Assembly: GCF_002939785.1 (NCBI RefSeq)
Contig: NZ_MDEC01000005.1
Span: 107,929-171,928, forward strand
DNA length: 64,000 bases
Origin: Xanthomonas codiaei
GTDB lineage: Bacteria > Pseudomonadota > Gammaproteobacteria > Xanthomonadales > Xanthomonadaceae
Direction of reading: 5' to 3'
In this document: positions 1-8,305 of the stretch, in pieces
Layout of the letters: the number at the start of each line of letters is the position of its first letter
Numbering within the stretch: position 1 is the stretch's first letter
The notes under the pieces: model-generated
Databases searched by the model: none
Seen by the model: only the letters and a program-made list of their open reading frames with translations
Told to the model about the DNA's origin: nothing
Program-made: the position numbers and the translations under genes

Positions 1-71
1 AGTTGTCGCTACCTGATTGCTCGCTACGGACAGATCAGGCGAACAGCGGATCATCTGCGCCTTTGCTGCAG

Positions 72-179
72 GGCCCTTGCCCACCCACCATCGCAGGACA
101 CGCTGCAAGTACGTCCATGTAAGCTCCGTGGCGGCATCCATGCCGCCAAGGGTCCCGCGACGGTGGGCGGGCAAGGACC
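72..179. repeat. Large imperfect palindrome (copy R1 of a dispersed intergenic repeat)
   Basis: The centre is the perfect inverted repeat GGCGGCATCCATGCCGCC. The outer arms (around GCCCTTGCCCACCCACC on the left and its near-complement GGTGGGCGGGCAAGGACC on the right) also pair, so the whole 108 bases could fold into one long hairpin. A nearly identical copy lies at 62971-63079. Short reading frames cross it in several frames, but they only translate the repeat. Outside this and the following two repeats I see no gene in 1-540. Confidence 0.8.
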
Positions 180-274
180 AGTCGAGATGGTCGGTGGACA
201 CCTTTGCAAAAAAGCAACCAGCGACGCGGTGTCTTTAATGCTCTTCAACAAAACCACCAGCCAACTGTCTGGCG

Positions 275-376
275 TGGTGTCCTCGCCGATTGCGGGACCG
301 TGTGGCGGCACGGATGCCGCCACCGAGCCTACATGGACGTACTTGCGGCGTGCCCCGCGAGCGGTGAGGGCACCGC
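275..376. repeat. Large imperfect palindrome (copy R2, second subtype)
   Basis: The core is TGGCGGCACGGATGCCGCCA. The flanking arms GTGTCCTCGCCG and CGGTGAGGGCAC are complementary at most positions. It shares the core with the element at 72-179, but its arms match the element at 63265-63367 better, so there appear to be two subtypes that occur as neighbours at both places in this window. Confidence 0.75.
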
Positions 377-400
377 GCCCTCGACGCTGCGACCTTGCTG

Positions 401-441
401 CACGGCCCTTGCCCGCCCGCGACGGTGAGCTGGCAAGAACC
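401..441. repeat. Truncated fragment of the palindromic repeat
   Basis: The stretch GGCCCTTGCCCGCCCGCGAC followed by GGTGAGCTGGCAAGAACC keeps the two outer arms of the first repeat subtype but has lost its centre, consistent with internal deletion of a hairpin-forming element. Confidence is limited because the fragment is only about 40 bases. Confidence 0.5.
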
Positions 442-540
442 CGTCACGATGGTCGGTACACGTGGTGCAAGCAATCCATTCAATCCTGCGCGAGCGGCGT
501 ACGACGCAGCTAGCATCAATCGTCTTCAACGCTTGCAGCA

Positions 541-1164
541 CTACGACCCAAACCCGGCGCGATATGCCTGCACCGCGGCGACCGGATCCTGGGCCGCATA
601 GACACCGCTGACCACGGCAATCAGATCGGCGCCGGCGGCGACGAGTTCGGGCACCTGTGCGGGCGCGATCCCGCCGATCGCCACCCGCGGCAGGCCCAGC
701 TCGGCAGCCTGCTGCAATAGCGCAGGCGTGGCGCGCCGGGTGGTCTGCTTGGTGGTGGTGTGAAAGAACGCGCCGAACGCCACGTAGCTGGCGCCGGCAG
801 CCGCTGCGGCGCGCGCGCGCGTGATCTCGTCGTAGCACGACACCCCGATGATGGCCCGCTCCCCCAACAGCGCGCGTGCGGCTCCCACTTCGCCATCGTC
901 TTCGCCCAGGTGCACGCCTTGCGCACCGACCTGCGCGGCCAGCTGCGTATCGTCGTTGATGATCAAGGGCACGCCGTGCGCCGCGCAGGCCTCGCGCAGG
1001 GCGCTGGCCTGGCGCAGCCGTAGCGCCGCATCGGCCTGCTTGTTGCGGTACTGCAGCCAGGTGATCGACGCCAACAACGGCGCGGTGCGCAACAGCAGGC
1101 GCTGGGTGTTGGGCTCGTCGGGGGTGATCAGGTACACGCCGCGGGCGTCGAGACGGTTGGGCAT
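541..1164 (-). CDS. thiE: Thiamine-phosphate synthase ThiE
   Basis: ThiE joins HMP pyrophosphate and the thiazole phosphate to make thiamine phosphate in the cytoplasm. The 207-residue product has the full TIM-barrel signature set: QYRNK (38-42), INDD (69-72), GVHLGEDD (83-90), GVSCYDE (107-113), GAFFHTTTK (131-139) and a late IGGI phosphate-binding loop. The ATG at 1164 was chosen because the family alignment begins just after it and the upstream in-frame extension looks non-coding and runs towards the divergent rubredoxin gene. No thi-box (TPP riboswitch) is visible in the roughly 70-base divergent spacer. Confidence 0.95.
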   Translation of the reverse strand: MPNRLDARGVYLITPDEPNTQRLLLRTAPLLASITWLQYRNKQADAALRLRQASALREACAAHGVPLIINDDTQLAAQVGAQGVHLGEDDGEVGAARALLGERAIIGVSCYDEITRARAAAAAGASYVAFGAFFHTTTKQTTRRATPALLQQAAELGLPRVAIGGIAPAQVPELVAAGADLIAVVSGVYAAQDPVAAVQAYRAGFGS

Positions 1165-1235
1165 GGCAGCGCTTCCGAAAGCGGAGGGTGGAGTGGGACA
1201 ATGCAGTCCCACCGTTACGTGACCGCGATTATCCG

Positions 1236-1427
1236 ATGAGCGACACATCCACGACCACCTACCGCACCTGGATGTGCGTCGTCTGCGGGTTTCTCTACAA
1301 CGAGGCCGACGGCATTCCCGAAGAAGGCATCGCCCCCGGCACCGCCTGGCAGGACGTGCCCGACACCTGGACCTGCCCGGACTGCGGCGTCACCAAAGAC
1401 GACTTCGAGATGGTGGAGATCGACTGA
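1236..1427 (+). CDS. rubA: Rubredoxin
   Basis: This is a small iron-sulfur electron carrier of 63 residues. The four Cys iron ligands are in the classical two pairs, CVVC (14-17) and CPDC (47-50), separated by the usual Tyr, Pro and Trp-rich segment of the fold. The ATG at 1236 was preferred over an upstream in-frame ATG at 1188 because it gives the normal rubredoxin length and leaves room for a promoter. It is transcribed divergently from thiE and convergently with the SirB1-like gene. Its redox partner is not encoded nearby. Confidence 0.95.
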   Translation: MSDTSTTTYRTWMCVVCGFLYNEADGIPEEGIAPGTAWQDVPDTWTCPDCGVTKDDFEMVEID

Positions 1428-1510
1428 GCGCCTGCCCGCCTGGATCGGATATCGATCACGGGCAGCAGAGCCACGCTGCGGCGGCCAAGCGGATCGCGAT
1501 GCGGGCAGGC

Positions 1511-2392
1511 TCAGTGCGCGCGAGCGCGCTGACTGTTCAACTCGACCAGGTGCTCGTGCAGATTGCCTGCGTCCTGCGCGCCTGGATTGAGCAGCAGGTA
1601 ACGCGACAGATCGTGGCGTGCACCGGAACGGTGGCCCAGGTGCAGGTAGGCCATGCCGCGGTCGCGCAACGCCTCGGGTTGGTCCGGCACCAGCTTCAGG
1701 ATGCGGTCGGCGCTGCGCGCGGCGCGGTCCCAGTGCTCGGCATCGGCGTAGACGCCATGCAGGTTGCGCAGGATGCGGATCAGGATCGCGCGGTGCGGGG
1801 CCGGGTCGAGGATCTGCGCCAGCGCGCGGTCGTCGGGAATCTCACCGCCCAGGTGCGGGCGGGCGCGCTCGCGCAACTCGTCCACGCCCAGCGGGCGACC
1901 GCCGTTGAACGGGTCCATCACCAGCACGCCGTCGTCCACCGGCAGGCGCACCAGGAAATGCCCGGGAAAGGAGACCCCCGCCAGCGGGATGCCCAGGCGC
2001 CGGGCCACTTCGATCTGCACCATCGCCAGCGAGATCGGGTTGCCCAGCCGGCGCTCGAACACCTGATTGAGATAGCTGTTGCGCGGGTCGTAGTACTCGT
2101 CGTGATTGCCGCAATATCCCAGCTCATCGAACAGGTAGCGGTTGACCGCGGCCATCTTCAGCGGCCACAGGTCGATCGCATCCACCTCGCGGCGCAGGTG
2201 TTCGACGTGGCTCTGCACCAGGGTGTCATACAACTCGGCATCCAGTTGCGGATACTCGTCGCGCGCAATCAGCAGCGCGGTGGACATCAACGGCACCGCA
2301 TCGTCGTCCAGGCTGGCGAGCGCGGTCCAATGGGGAAGTGGGAGCATGTCGACCATGCTGCCAAGAGTGTCGGCAAGCGGCGCGGGGTTCAA
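1511..2392 (-). CDS. SirB1-family transglutaminase-like / TPR protein
   Basis: The 293-residue product belongs to the SirB1 family: an N-terminal transglutaminase-like fold with the segment YDPRNSYLNQVFERRLGNPI at about 102-121 and then PISLAMVQIEVARRLG, followed by GVSFPGHFLVR and a C-terminal pair of TPR-like helices (about 220-290). The canonical transglutaminase Cys is not in its usual place (ISLAM here), so the protein is probably non-catalytic. Cytoplasmic location is expected because there is no signal peptide. The exact role is unknown. A shorter start at 2356 (MVDML) is possible. Confidence 0.85.
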   Translation of the reverse strand: MNPAPLADTLGSMVDMLPLPHWTALASLDDDAVPLMSTALLIARDEYPQLDAELYDTLVQSHVEHLRREVDAIDLWPLKMAAVNRYLFDELGYCGNHDEYYDPRNSYLNQVFERRLGNPISLAMVQIEVARRLGIPLAGVSFPGHFLVRLPVDDGVLVMDPFNGGRPLGVDELRERARPHLGGEIPDDRALAQILDPAPHRAILIRILRNLHGVYADAEHWDRAARSADRILKLVPDQPEALRDRGMAYLHLGHRSGARHDLSRYLLLNPGAQDAGNLHEHLVELNSQRARAH

Positions 2393-2432
2393 GTCCGGTA
2401 CTTCCTGACAGGAGACACCGCATCGCTGTGAA

Positions 2433-2879
2433 TCACTTCAGCTTGGGAATATCCGGACTGAAAACAAGTTCGGTGCCATCCTGGAGGTCGAGCCTGGCGG
2501 CCTGGCCGGCATTGAGCTCCAGCACGTAACGGGCCGGCGCCTTGCTGGGATAGGACGGGCAGGCATCGCCGGCCGAACACGGCGGCACATCGCGCTGCTG
2601 CGAGACCAGCCGGCGCTGGTCGTCGAAATACAGGATGTCCAGCGCGATCTTGGTGTTCTTCATCCAGTACGCCAGCGGTTCCTGGCGGTCGTGGATGAAC
2701 AGCATGCCGCGGTCTTCGTCCATGGCGTCGCGGAACATCAGCCCCCGGATGCGATCGGCATCGTTCTGCGCCAGTTCCACCTGGTAGCGCGTGCCGGCCA
2801 GTTCCACCCACGCGCCGCCGCTGGCGCAGCCGGCGAGCAGGATCAGGCAGGCAAGGGCGAGGAAGCGGACAGGGCGCAT
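2433..2879 (-). CDS. DUF192 lipoprotein
   Basis: A 148-residue DUF192 protein. With the ATG at 2879 it starts with a clear lipoprotein signal: Met-Arg-Pro-Val-Arg, a hydrophobic run, then LLAGC (14-18) with Cys18 as the lipidated residue, so it should be a periplasmic or outer-membrane-anchored protein. The DUF192 hallmarks RGLMFRD, GMLFIHD and YWMKNTKIALDILYFD follow in order. The in-frame extension upstream to 2981 would bury the signal peptide and is rejected. Biochemical function of the family is not established. Confidence 0.88.
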   Translation of the reverse strand: MRPVRFLALACLILLAGCASGGAWVELAGTRYQVELAQNDADRIRGLMFRDAMDEDRGMLFIHDRQEPLAYWMKNTKIALDILYFDDQRRLVSQQRDVPPCSAGDACPSYPSKAPARYVLELNAGQAARLDLQDGTELVFSPDIPKLK

Positions 2880-3048
2880 GCGGCAGACCGACGAGGCGAG
2901 GGATGGCGCACCATCTGTCATGCGCCGGCGTGCGTCAAGCCGCCGGCATGCCAGGCCACCAGAGTCATGCGGGGCCGGCATCGCCGGGTGCAGGCTGCCT
3001 GGTGTCCGCGCCCGGCATGGGCGCGCGAATGGGGCCGCGCGTGGTGCG

Positions 3049-3696
3049 TCAGAGCACGCGCGGCGGTTCGCCGCCGACGATCACCACATCGGCCGGGCGG
3101 CGTGCGAACAAACCCACGCAGACCACGCCGGGGATCTGGTTCACGCTGCGCTCCAGCGCCACCGGGTCGGTGATCTGCAGGTTGTGCACGTCCAGCAGCA
3201 CGTTGCCGTTGTCGGTGACCACGCCGTCGCGCCACACCGGCTGGCCGCCAGTGAGCGCCAGGATCTGGCGCGCCACCAGGCTGCGCGCCATCGGAATCAC
3301 TTCCACCGGCAATGGGAACTTACCCAGCACCGGCACCTGCTTGCTCGGGTCGACGATGCAGATGAAGCGCTCGCTGGCCTCGGCAATGATCTTCTCGCGC
3401 GTCAGCGCCGCGCCGCCGCCCTTGATCAGGCAACGGTTCGGGTCGCACTCGTCGGCGCCATCCACGTACAGCGACAGATTGCCGGTGTGGTTCAGATCCA
3501 GCACTTCGATGCCATGCTGGCGCAGCCGTGCGGTGCTCTGTTCGGAACTGGACACCGCACCCTTGATGCGATGGCCGATACGGCCCAGTGCATCGATGAA
3601 ATAGGCCACCGTCGAGCCGGTGCCCACACCGACGATCATGCCGTCTTCCACGTAATCGATGGCTTTCTCGGCGGCCAGGCGTTTTGCTTCGGACAT
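3049..3696 (-). CDS. rpiA: Ribose-5-phosphate isomerase A
   Basis: RpiA interconverts ribose 5-phosphate and ribulose 5-phosphate in the non-oxidative pentose phosphate pathway. The 215-residue length is normal. Motifs seen in order are [16 protein letters not shown] (phosphate loop, about 22-37), [15 protein letters not shown] (catalytic Asp residues), [14 protein letters not shown] (catalytic Lys and Glu region) and [11 protein letters not shown]. The start codon abuts a GGGATTC-type repeat that fills the space to the next gene upstream. If the nearby polyol cluster really forms ribulose 5-phosphate, RpiA is its entry into central metabolism. Confidence 0.96.
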   Translation of the reverse strand: MSEAKRLAAEKAIDYVEDGMIVGVGTGSTVAYFIDALGRIGHRIKGAVSSSEQSTARLRQHGIEVLDLNHTGNLSLYVDGADECDPNRCLIKGGGAALTREKIIAEASERFICIVDPSKQVPVLGKFPLPVEVIPMARSLVARQILALTGGQPVWRDGVVTDNGNVLLDVHNLQITDPVALERSVNQIPGVVCVGLFARRPADVVIVGGEPPRVL

Positions 3697-3701
3697 GTTT
3701 G

Positions 3702-3796
3702 GGCTCGGGATTGGGGATTGGGGAGTCGGGATTCGTCAGAGCGGTGCACGTCGGGCTGCGGGCATTGAGCGAATCCCCAATCCCGAATCCCGAATC
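3702..3796. repeat. GGGATTC-type inverted-repeat element between rpiA and the EVE gene
   Basis: The left arm carries tandem GGGATTGGGG and GGGAGTCGGGATTCG units. The right arm carries the complementary units CGAATCCCCAATCCCGAAT and CCCGAATCA. The arms can pair into a long stem with a GC-rich middle. The right edge overlaps the stop codon of the EVE-domain gene and the left edge sits 5 bases from the rpiA start. Related elements are at 17057-17196, 43803-43936 and, as one arm, 47703-47744. Confidence 0.75.
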
Positions 3797-4271
3797 ACGG
3801 CGATTCCATCGCCAACAGCAGCTTCCACTGCGCGGCAGTCACCGGCAGGATCGACAGGCGGTTGCCGCGTGCAATCAGCGGGAAGCCTTCGCCCAGCGCA
3901 TCGGCGTGCTGCTTGATCTCGTCCAGCGAAATCGTACGTTTGAGTTTGCGCTCGAACGCCACATCCACCAGCATCCAGCGCGGGTCTTCGCGGCTGGACT
4001 TGGGGTCGTGGTAGTCGGATTTCGGGTCGAACTGGGTATCGTCCGGGTACGCGGCGCTGGCCACCCTGGCGATGCCGACGATGCCGGGCACCTTGCAGTT
4101 GGAGTGATAGAAAAACACGCCATCGCCCACGTGCATGCCATCGCGCATGAAGTTGCGCGCCTGGTAATTGCGCACGCCATTCCACGGCTCGGTGCCGACC
4201 CGTTGCAGATCGTCGATGGAAAAGGTGTCCGGTTCGGACTTCATCAACCAGTAGCGCTTGCGGGCAGTCAT
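3795..4271 (-). CDS. EVE domain-containing protein
   Basis: A 158-residue single-domain protein of the EVE (PUA-like) family, which in other contexts recognises modified bases in nucleic acids. Family signatures are YWLMKSEPDTFSIDDL at the N-terminus, WNGVRNYQARNFMR (about 29-42), MHVGDGVFFYHSN and the late WMLVDVAFERKLKR. The start overlaps the end of the upstream cyclo-ligase gene by 4 bases (ATGA), so the two are translationally coupled. The actual ligand is not known. The stop codon lies in the edge of a GGGATTC repeat. Confidence 0.9.
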   Translation of the reverse strand: MTARKRYWLMKSEPDTFSIDDLQRVGTEPWNGVRNYQARNFMRDGMHVGDGVFFYHSNCKVPGIVGIARVASAAYPDDTQFDPKSDYHDPKSSREDPRWMLVDVAFERKLKRTISLDEIKQHADALGEGFPLIARGNRLSILPVTAAQWKLLLAMESP

Positions 4272-4858
4272 ACGGAAACGGCGTCGTCTTTCAGGAGAGT
4301 GGCGTGTTCGGTGCAGATGGCATCTACCGCCACGTCCCAGGGTTCGGTCGGCAGGGCAGGCACCTGTTGCGCGGCGAAGCCGACGCCGACCAGCCAGGGC
4401 GGCGGCGCCTGGCGATGCCGGAACGCGAAGCTGCGATCATACCAGCCGCCTCCCATGCCCAGCCGCCGGCAACCCGCGTCGAAGCCGGTAAGCGGAGCGA
4501 TCACTAAGGCCATGTCTTCCGGTGCCAGGGTTTCGGCAAGCGCCACCTCCGGCTCCGGGATTCCATAGCGATTGCTGACCAGCCCCTGGCCCGGCTGCCA
4601 CGGCGCAAAGCGCAGCACGCGTCCGTCCAGCACCGGCAGGCAGTAGCGCACGCCCGCCGGCAGGCTCAGTTGCCAGCGATGCAGGGCGATCTCGCCATCC
4701 ATCGCCCAATACCCCGCCACCGCGCCGGTCTGCGGCGCAAACGGCAGCGCCAGCAAGCGCGACGCCAAGGCATCGGCGGCGGCCAGGCGCTGCGCAGCCG
4801 GCACGCTACGGCGCTGCGCGCGCAATTGCTGGCGTAACGCCTCTCGATCCTGGGTCAT
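4268..4858 (-). CDS. fau: 5-formyltetrahydrofolate cyclo-ligase
   Basis: The enzyme converts 5-formyl-THF to 5,10-methenyl-THF using ATP. The product is 196 residues. It has the early basic segment LRQQLRAQRRSVPAAQR, a substrate-binding stretch GYWAMDGEIAL, and the C-terminal ATP/phosphate motif FDAGCRRLGMGGGWYDRSF. The ATG at 4858 was chosen over the in-frame one at 5014 because the intervening residues do not match the family. In many gammaproteobacteria this gene follows the 6S RNA gene ssrS, and it does so here, which supports both calls. Confidence 0.93.
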   Translation of the reverse strand: MTQDREALRQQLRAQRRSVPAAQRLAAADALASRLLALPFAPQTGAVAGYWAMDGEIALHRWQLSLPAGVRYCLPVLDGRVLRFAPWQPGQGLVSNRYGIPEPEVALAETLAPEDMALVIAPLTGFDAGCRRLGMGGGWYDRSFAFRHRQAPPPWLVGVGFAAQQVPALPTEPWDVAVDAICTEHATLLKDDAVSV

Positions 4859-5045
4859 CGCTTTCTCGCCGCAGAAGGGTGGTGCATTGTCGTTGCCGCG
4901 CGCACGCCTGCCTAGCAGCGCCAGCGCTGCGTTCGCCTGTTGCGCAGCGACCCGGTAAGCGGCGGTTCGATGGAACTGGGTCACGGCGTGGGCGTGTAGC
5001 AGGGCCTGCATCACGGATGGGGGCCGCAGACATGTTCAATCGCAC

Positions 5046-5076
5046 AAAAAGAAACGACGCCCGAAGGCGCCGTTTC
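5046..5076 (-). terminator. Rho-independent terminator downstream of 6S RNA
   Basis: On the minus strand GAAACGGCGCC, a TTCG-type loop and GGGCGTCGTTTC form a strong stem followed directly by TTTTT. It lies a few bases past the predicted 3' end of the 6S RNA and before the cyclo-ligase gene. Confidence 0.88.
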
Positions 5077-5080
5077 AGAT

Positions 5081-5267
5081 TTGCATTCTCCGCCGTGACG
5101 ATGCGGGCGAAACGACCTTGAACCCGGGGTTCAAGTGGGGACGTTGTGAGGCCATCGGGCTTCCCGCTACAAGGCGGACTTGCACACCCGGCTTCGTCGC
5201 GCCCCCGTGGTCGTAATTAAGGGACAAGGCGAATGTTTTGCACGCTGTCGTTTACAGCAGAGAACGC
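5081..5267 (-). ncRNA. ssrS: 6S RNA
   Basis: 6S RNA mimics an open promoter and sequesters sigma-70 RNA polymerase. The position between zapA and the 5-formyl-THF cyclo-ligase gene is the canonical gammaproteobacterial location. The predicted 5' end GCGUUCUCUGC (5267-5257) pairs, with two G-U pairs, with GCGGAGAAUGC (5093-5083) to close the long rod. The near-palindromic CACTTGAACCCCGGGTTCAA segment in the 3' half resembles the TTGAACC-GGGTTCAA segment of the E. coli RNA. The length of about 187 nt matches. A consensus -10 lies just upstream and a terminator just downstream. Ends are accurate to a few bases. Confidence 0.88.
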
Positions 5268-5273
5268 AGGCGA

Positions 5274-5279
5274 ATTATA
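5274..5279 (-). promoter_or_regulatory. -10 element of the 6S RNA promoter
   Basis: Reading the minus strand, TATAAT (perfect consensus) ends 6 bases before the first base of the predicted 6S closing stem, the right spacing for transcription to start at about 5267. No good -35 hexamer is seen at 17-18 bases. Confidence 0.8.
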
Positions 5280-5362
5280 GACCTCTGCCGCGCGATGGCT
5301 AGCCCATTCGTCGGTACGCGCGTTCGAAAGTTCATCTTTGCGACGGCACTGCGACGTGCGCC

Positions 5363-5662
5363 TCAACGTGGCGTATCGGCCACGCTGTCCAGACGGCGAT
5401 TCAAGCTGTCCAGCGTGGTCGCCAATTCACGGTCGTACAGCGCTTGCTGGTCGCGCAGTTGCTGCAATTCATGCGCCAGGTTGAGCGCGGCCAGCACCGC
5501 GACGCGGTCCACTGCGGCCATGCGGTTGCTACCGCGGATCTCGCGCATGCGCAGATCCAGCAGACGCGCGGCGGCCGTCAGGCTCTCGCGTTCCTCGGCG
5601 GTGACGCCCACCGTGTATTCACGATCCAGAATACGCACGCTGACCGGTTCGTTGCTGCTCAC
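5363..5662 (-). CDS. zapA: Cell division protein ZapA
   Basis: ZapA bundles FtsZ filaments at the division ring. The 99-residue product has the N-terminal beta-hairpin segment EPVSVRILDREYTVGVTAEE and the long C-terminal coiled coil (about 50-95; LAHELQQLRDQQALYDREL). It begins with GTG at 5662, which overlaps the stop codon of the upstream small coiled-coil gene as GTGA. Longer in-frame extensions upstream merely read through that gene out of frame. The neighbouring 6S RNA on the same strand matches the common zapA-ssrS arrangement. Confidence 0.93.
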   Translation of the reverse strand: MSSNEPVSVRILDREYTVGVTAEERESLTAAARLLDLRMREIRGSNRMAAVDRVAVLAALNLAHELQQLRDQQALYDRELATTLDSLNRRLDSVADTPR

Positions 5663-5880
5663 GTGTGCTGCTCCAGTGACTTCAACCGCGTGATCATCGC
5701 TTCCACGCGCGAGCGCGCCTGTTCGTTCTTGGTCAGCAACTGCGAACGCTCGCCGATCAACTGCTCCTGCTGATGGCGCAGGCTGCGGTTCTCGTCGCTC
5801 AATCGTTGAGTACGCTCGACCAACGCCTCCACGCGGGCGGCAAGTGCGCGGATCTGGGCGAGGGCGGCGGCGTTGTCCAT
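5659..5880 (-). CDS. Small coiled-coil protein upstream of ZapA (TIGR02449-like)
   Basis: The product has 73 residues and is nearly all heptad-repeat coiled coil (IRALAARVEALVERTQRLSD, then SLRHQQEQLIGERSQLL, then a basic end). It has no signal peptide or membrane segment. Small proteins of this type (TIGR02449 family) are encoded directly upstream of zapA in many gammaproteobacteria. The overlap with zapA indicates translational coupling and suggests a role at the divisome, which is an inference from context. The ATG at 5880 is the only sensible start. Confidence 0.85.
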   Translation of the reverse strand: MDNAAALAQIRALAARVEALVERTQRLSDENRSLRHQQEQLIGERSQLLTKNEQARSRVEAMITRLKSLEQHT

Positions 5881-6118
5881 GCACTCACGATAGGTGGGCG
5901 TGCGCGCGGCGGTCAAGCGCTCTATTGACGGACGGCGGTACCCCGCAAGCGCAAGCCTGCCAAGGCCCGGCGCCGCGTGGTCCCGGCCTGGCGCGACAGG
6001 CGTGGAACGCTGCATGGAACCATGTGATGGCGGCGGAGGGGGAGGGCACCTTGGTACACTGGCAAGTCACATCGCCCGGCATGCGCGGGTACCTTACTGC
6101 TCTTAACTGGATGACTCG

Positions 6119-6661
6119 ATGGATCTGCCTGACGTGACCGCTGTGCAAACCGAAAGCCGCCAGCTCGCGCTGGCGTCCTCTGCGGCGGAACTGCATGGCG
6201 GGCTGTGCGGGTGGCTGTCTGGCGGCGGCGCGGACAGCGCCGACTGGCTGGCGCGCATCCTTGCCGAACCCTCCCAGGTGGCGCCAACGCAGGGCGGCGC
6301 GCTGGATCAGCTGCGCCAGGCCACCGTGGCGCAGCTGGAAGACCGCGACTTCGCCTTCGAACTGCTGCTGGTCGAAGACGGTGCCCCGCTGCCGGCACGT
6401 ACCGACGCCTTGTTCGATTGGTGCCGTGCGTTCCTGGGCGGCTTCGGGCTGGCCGCGCAACAGCGCCCGGCGCTGACCGAGGAGGGCGAGGAGGCCTTGC
6501 AGGACCTGGCGCGTCTGGCGCAGGCCTCCAGCGAGGATTTCGATGCCGGCGAGGAAGACGATACGGCGCTGGCCGAGATCGAAGAATTCGTGCGCGTGGC
6601 GGTGCTGTTGCTGCATGGCGACTGCGTGATGGGGCCGCGTTTCCGCCAACGTCTGAACTGA
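6119..6661 (+). CDS. UPF0149 (YgfB-family) protein
   Basis: A 180-residue acidic all-helical protein of the UPF0149/YgfB family. Visible signatures are [16 protein letters not shown] (about 22-37), [15 protein letters not shown] in the middle and the acidic segment [20 protein letters not shown] near the C-terminus. In many gammaproteobacteria this gene sits upstream of pepP and divergently from zapA, exactly as here. A TACACT hexamer near 6056 could be the -10 of a promoter for this gene and pepP. Molecular function is not firmly established. Confidence 0.88.
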   Translation: MDLPDVTAVQTESRQLALASSAAELHGGLCGWLSGGGADSADWLARILAEPSQVAPTQGGALDQLRQATVAQLEDRDFAFELLLVEDGAPLPARTDALFDWCRAFLGGFGLAAQQRPALTEEGEEALQDLARLAQASSEDFDAGEEDDTALAEIEEFVRVAVLLLHGDCVMGPRFRQRLN

Positions 6662-6671
6662 TCGTCGCCCT

Positions 6672-8003
6672 ATGAAAAAGCTCACCGGGATCGGCGCTGC
6701 CGAATACGCGCGCCGGCGCAGGCAGCTGATGCAGATGGCCGGCGAGCACGCCATCCTCATCCTGCCGGCCGCGCCCGAGCGCGTGCGCAGCCACGACACC
6801 CATTATCCGTATCGACAGGATTCGGACTTCTGGTACCTGAGCGGGTTTCCCGAACCCGAAGCGGTGCTGGTGCTGGTGCCCGGCCGCAGACACGGCGAGG
6901 CGATCCTGTTCTGCCGCGAGCGCGATGCCGAGCGCGAAGCCTGGGACGGCCCGCGCGAAGGACAGGAAGGCGCGGTGGAGCGCTATGGCATGGACGATGC
7001 CTATCCCATCGACGATGTGGACGAGATCCTGCCGGGTCTGCTCGAAGACCGTAGCCGTGTGTACTACCACTTCGGTCGCGACGTCGATTTCGACCTCAAG
7101 CTGATCGGCTGGCTCAAGCGGGTGCGCGAGCAGGTGCGCCACGGCGCGCAGCCGCCGCACGAATTCCTGGAGCTGGGACATCTGTTGCACGAGCAGCGCC
7201 TGTTCAAGTCGCGCGACGAGATCGCGCTGATGCAGCAGGCCGCCGACATCAGCGTGCGCGCGCATCGTGCAGCGATGCGGCTGGCGCGCCCGGGCGTGCA
7301 CGAATACGCGTTGCAGGCCGAGATCGAACGCGAATTCCGCGCCGCCGATGCGTGGCCGGCATACGGCAGCATCGTCGGCACCGGCAGCAATGCCTGCGTG
7401 CTGCATTACCGCGCCAATAACGCACGCAGCCGCGATGGCGAGCTGGTGCTGATCGATGCCGGCGCCGAGTACCGCGGCTACGCGGCCGACATCACCCGCA
7501 CCTTTCCGGTCAACGGCCGCTTCACCCCGGCCCAGCGCGCGCTGCACGACCTGGTCGGCGCCGCGCAGGCGGCTGCGCTGGCGCAGGCGCGCCCGGGCGT
7601 GGCCTACGAGGCGGGGCATCTGGCCGCCGTGGAAACCCTCACCGAAGGCCTGCTGCGGCTGGGCCTGCTCAAGGGCAAGCTGGAGCGCAACATCGCCGAA
7701 GGTCATTACAAGCGGTTCTACCGGCATAAGACCGGTCACTGGCTGGGCCTGGACGTGCACGATGTCGGCGACTACAAGCTGGCCGGCGAGTCGCGGCTGC
7801 TCGAACCGGGCATGGTGTTCACCATCGAGCCGGGGCTGTATGTCTCCGCCGACGACACCTCGGTGGAGGCCCGGTGGCGCGGCATCGGCATCCGCACCGA
7901 AGACAACGTGCTGATCACCGCCGACGGCCACCGCGTGCTGACCGATGCCTTGGCGCGCAGCGCCGATGAGATCGAAGCGGAGATGGCGGGCGTCGTCGCC
8001 TGA
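6672..8003 (+). CDS. pepP: Xaa-Pro aminopeptidase PepP
   Basis: A metallopeptidase of family M24B that removes an N-terminal residue preceding proline. The 443-residue product has the N-terminal AMP_N domain (about 7-140; RQDSDFWYLSGFPEPEAVL) and the pita-bread catalytic domain. Metal ligands are visible as Asp262 and Asp273 (LIDAGAEYRGYAADITRTF), a His in the GHWLGLDVHD segment, the Glu of TIEPGLYV and the Glu of GIRTEDNVL. It lies 10 bases after the UPF0149 gene in a likely two-gene operon. It is distinct from the PepQ-like enzyme on the opposite strand further on. Confidence 0.95.
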   Translation: MKKLTGIGAAEYARRRRQLMQMAGEHAILILPAAPERVRSHDTHYPYRQDSDFWYLSGFPEPEAVLVLVPGRRHGEAILFCRERDAEREAWDGPREGQEGAVERYGMDDAYPIDDVDEILPGLLEDRSRVYYHFGRDVDFDLKLIGWLKRVREQVRHGAQPPHEFLELGHLLHEQRLFKSRDEIALMQQAADISVRAHRAAMRLARPGVHEYALQAEIEREFRAADAWPAYGSIVGTGSNACVLHYRANNARSRDGELVLIDAGAEYRGYAADITRTFPVNGRFTPAQRALHDLVGAAQAAALAQARPGVAYEAGHLAAVETLTEGLLRLGLLKGKLERNIAEGHYKRFYRHKTGHWLGLDVHDVGDYKLAGESRLLEPGMVFTIEPGLYVSADDTSVEARWRGIGIRTEDNVLITADGHRVLTDALARSADEIEAEMAGVVA

Positions 8004-8305
8004 GGTGGTTTCTCCGATGCGGTCGGCGTGCCTGGGTCGCGGCGATGGCGTGCGCGGCGCGTACCTCCCGGCACCGACGGCGACTGCAGGTGTCCTTCTC
8101 GATGAGATCGAGCGGAAATGGCAGGCGCCCAGGCCAGATGCCTTTGCCGCGGTGTCGAGCTGAGGGCGGCTGCAATGGAGGCAATGCGTACGCCCCCCGA
8201 TGCACGCGCCGTAGCCTGCGCAGGGTCCGGTGCGAACGCGTGGATGCCGCGCCTCTTTCTGTTCGCCGCGATCGCCGCAGTGCCAGCTGTGGTGCCTTGT
8301 ACGTG

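Noticed and set aside
17-519. Several small open frames on both strands in the first 520 bases
   Set aside because: They only translate the palindromic repeat and its flanks; the same peptides recur from the copies at 62971-63367.
1165-1235. Possible TPP riboswitch upstream of thiE
   Set aside because: The spacer to the divergent rubredoxin gene is only about 70 bases and has no thi-box sequence.
5922-7931. 669-residue open frame on the minus strand across UPF0149 and pepP
   Set aside because: It is antisense to two well-supported genes and its composition (His, Arg, Ala, Gln-rich) is typical of a shadow frame in high-GC DNA.
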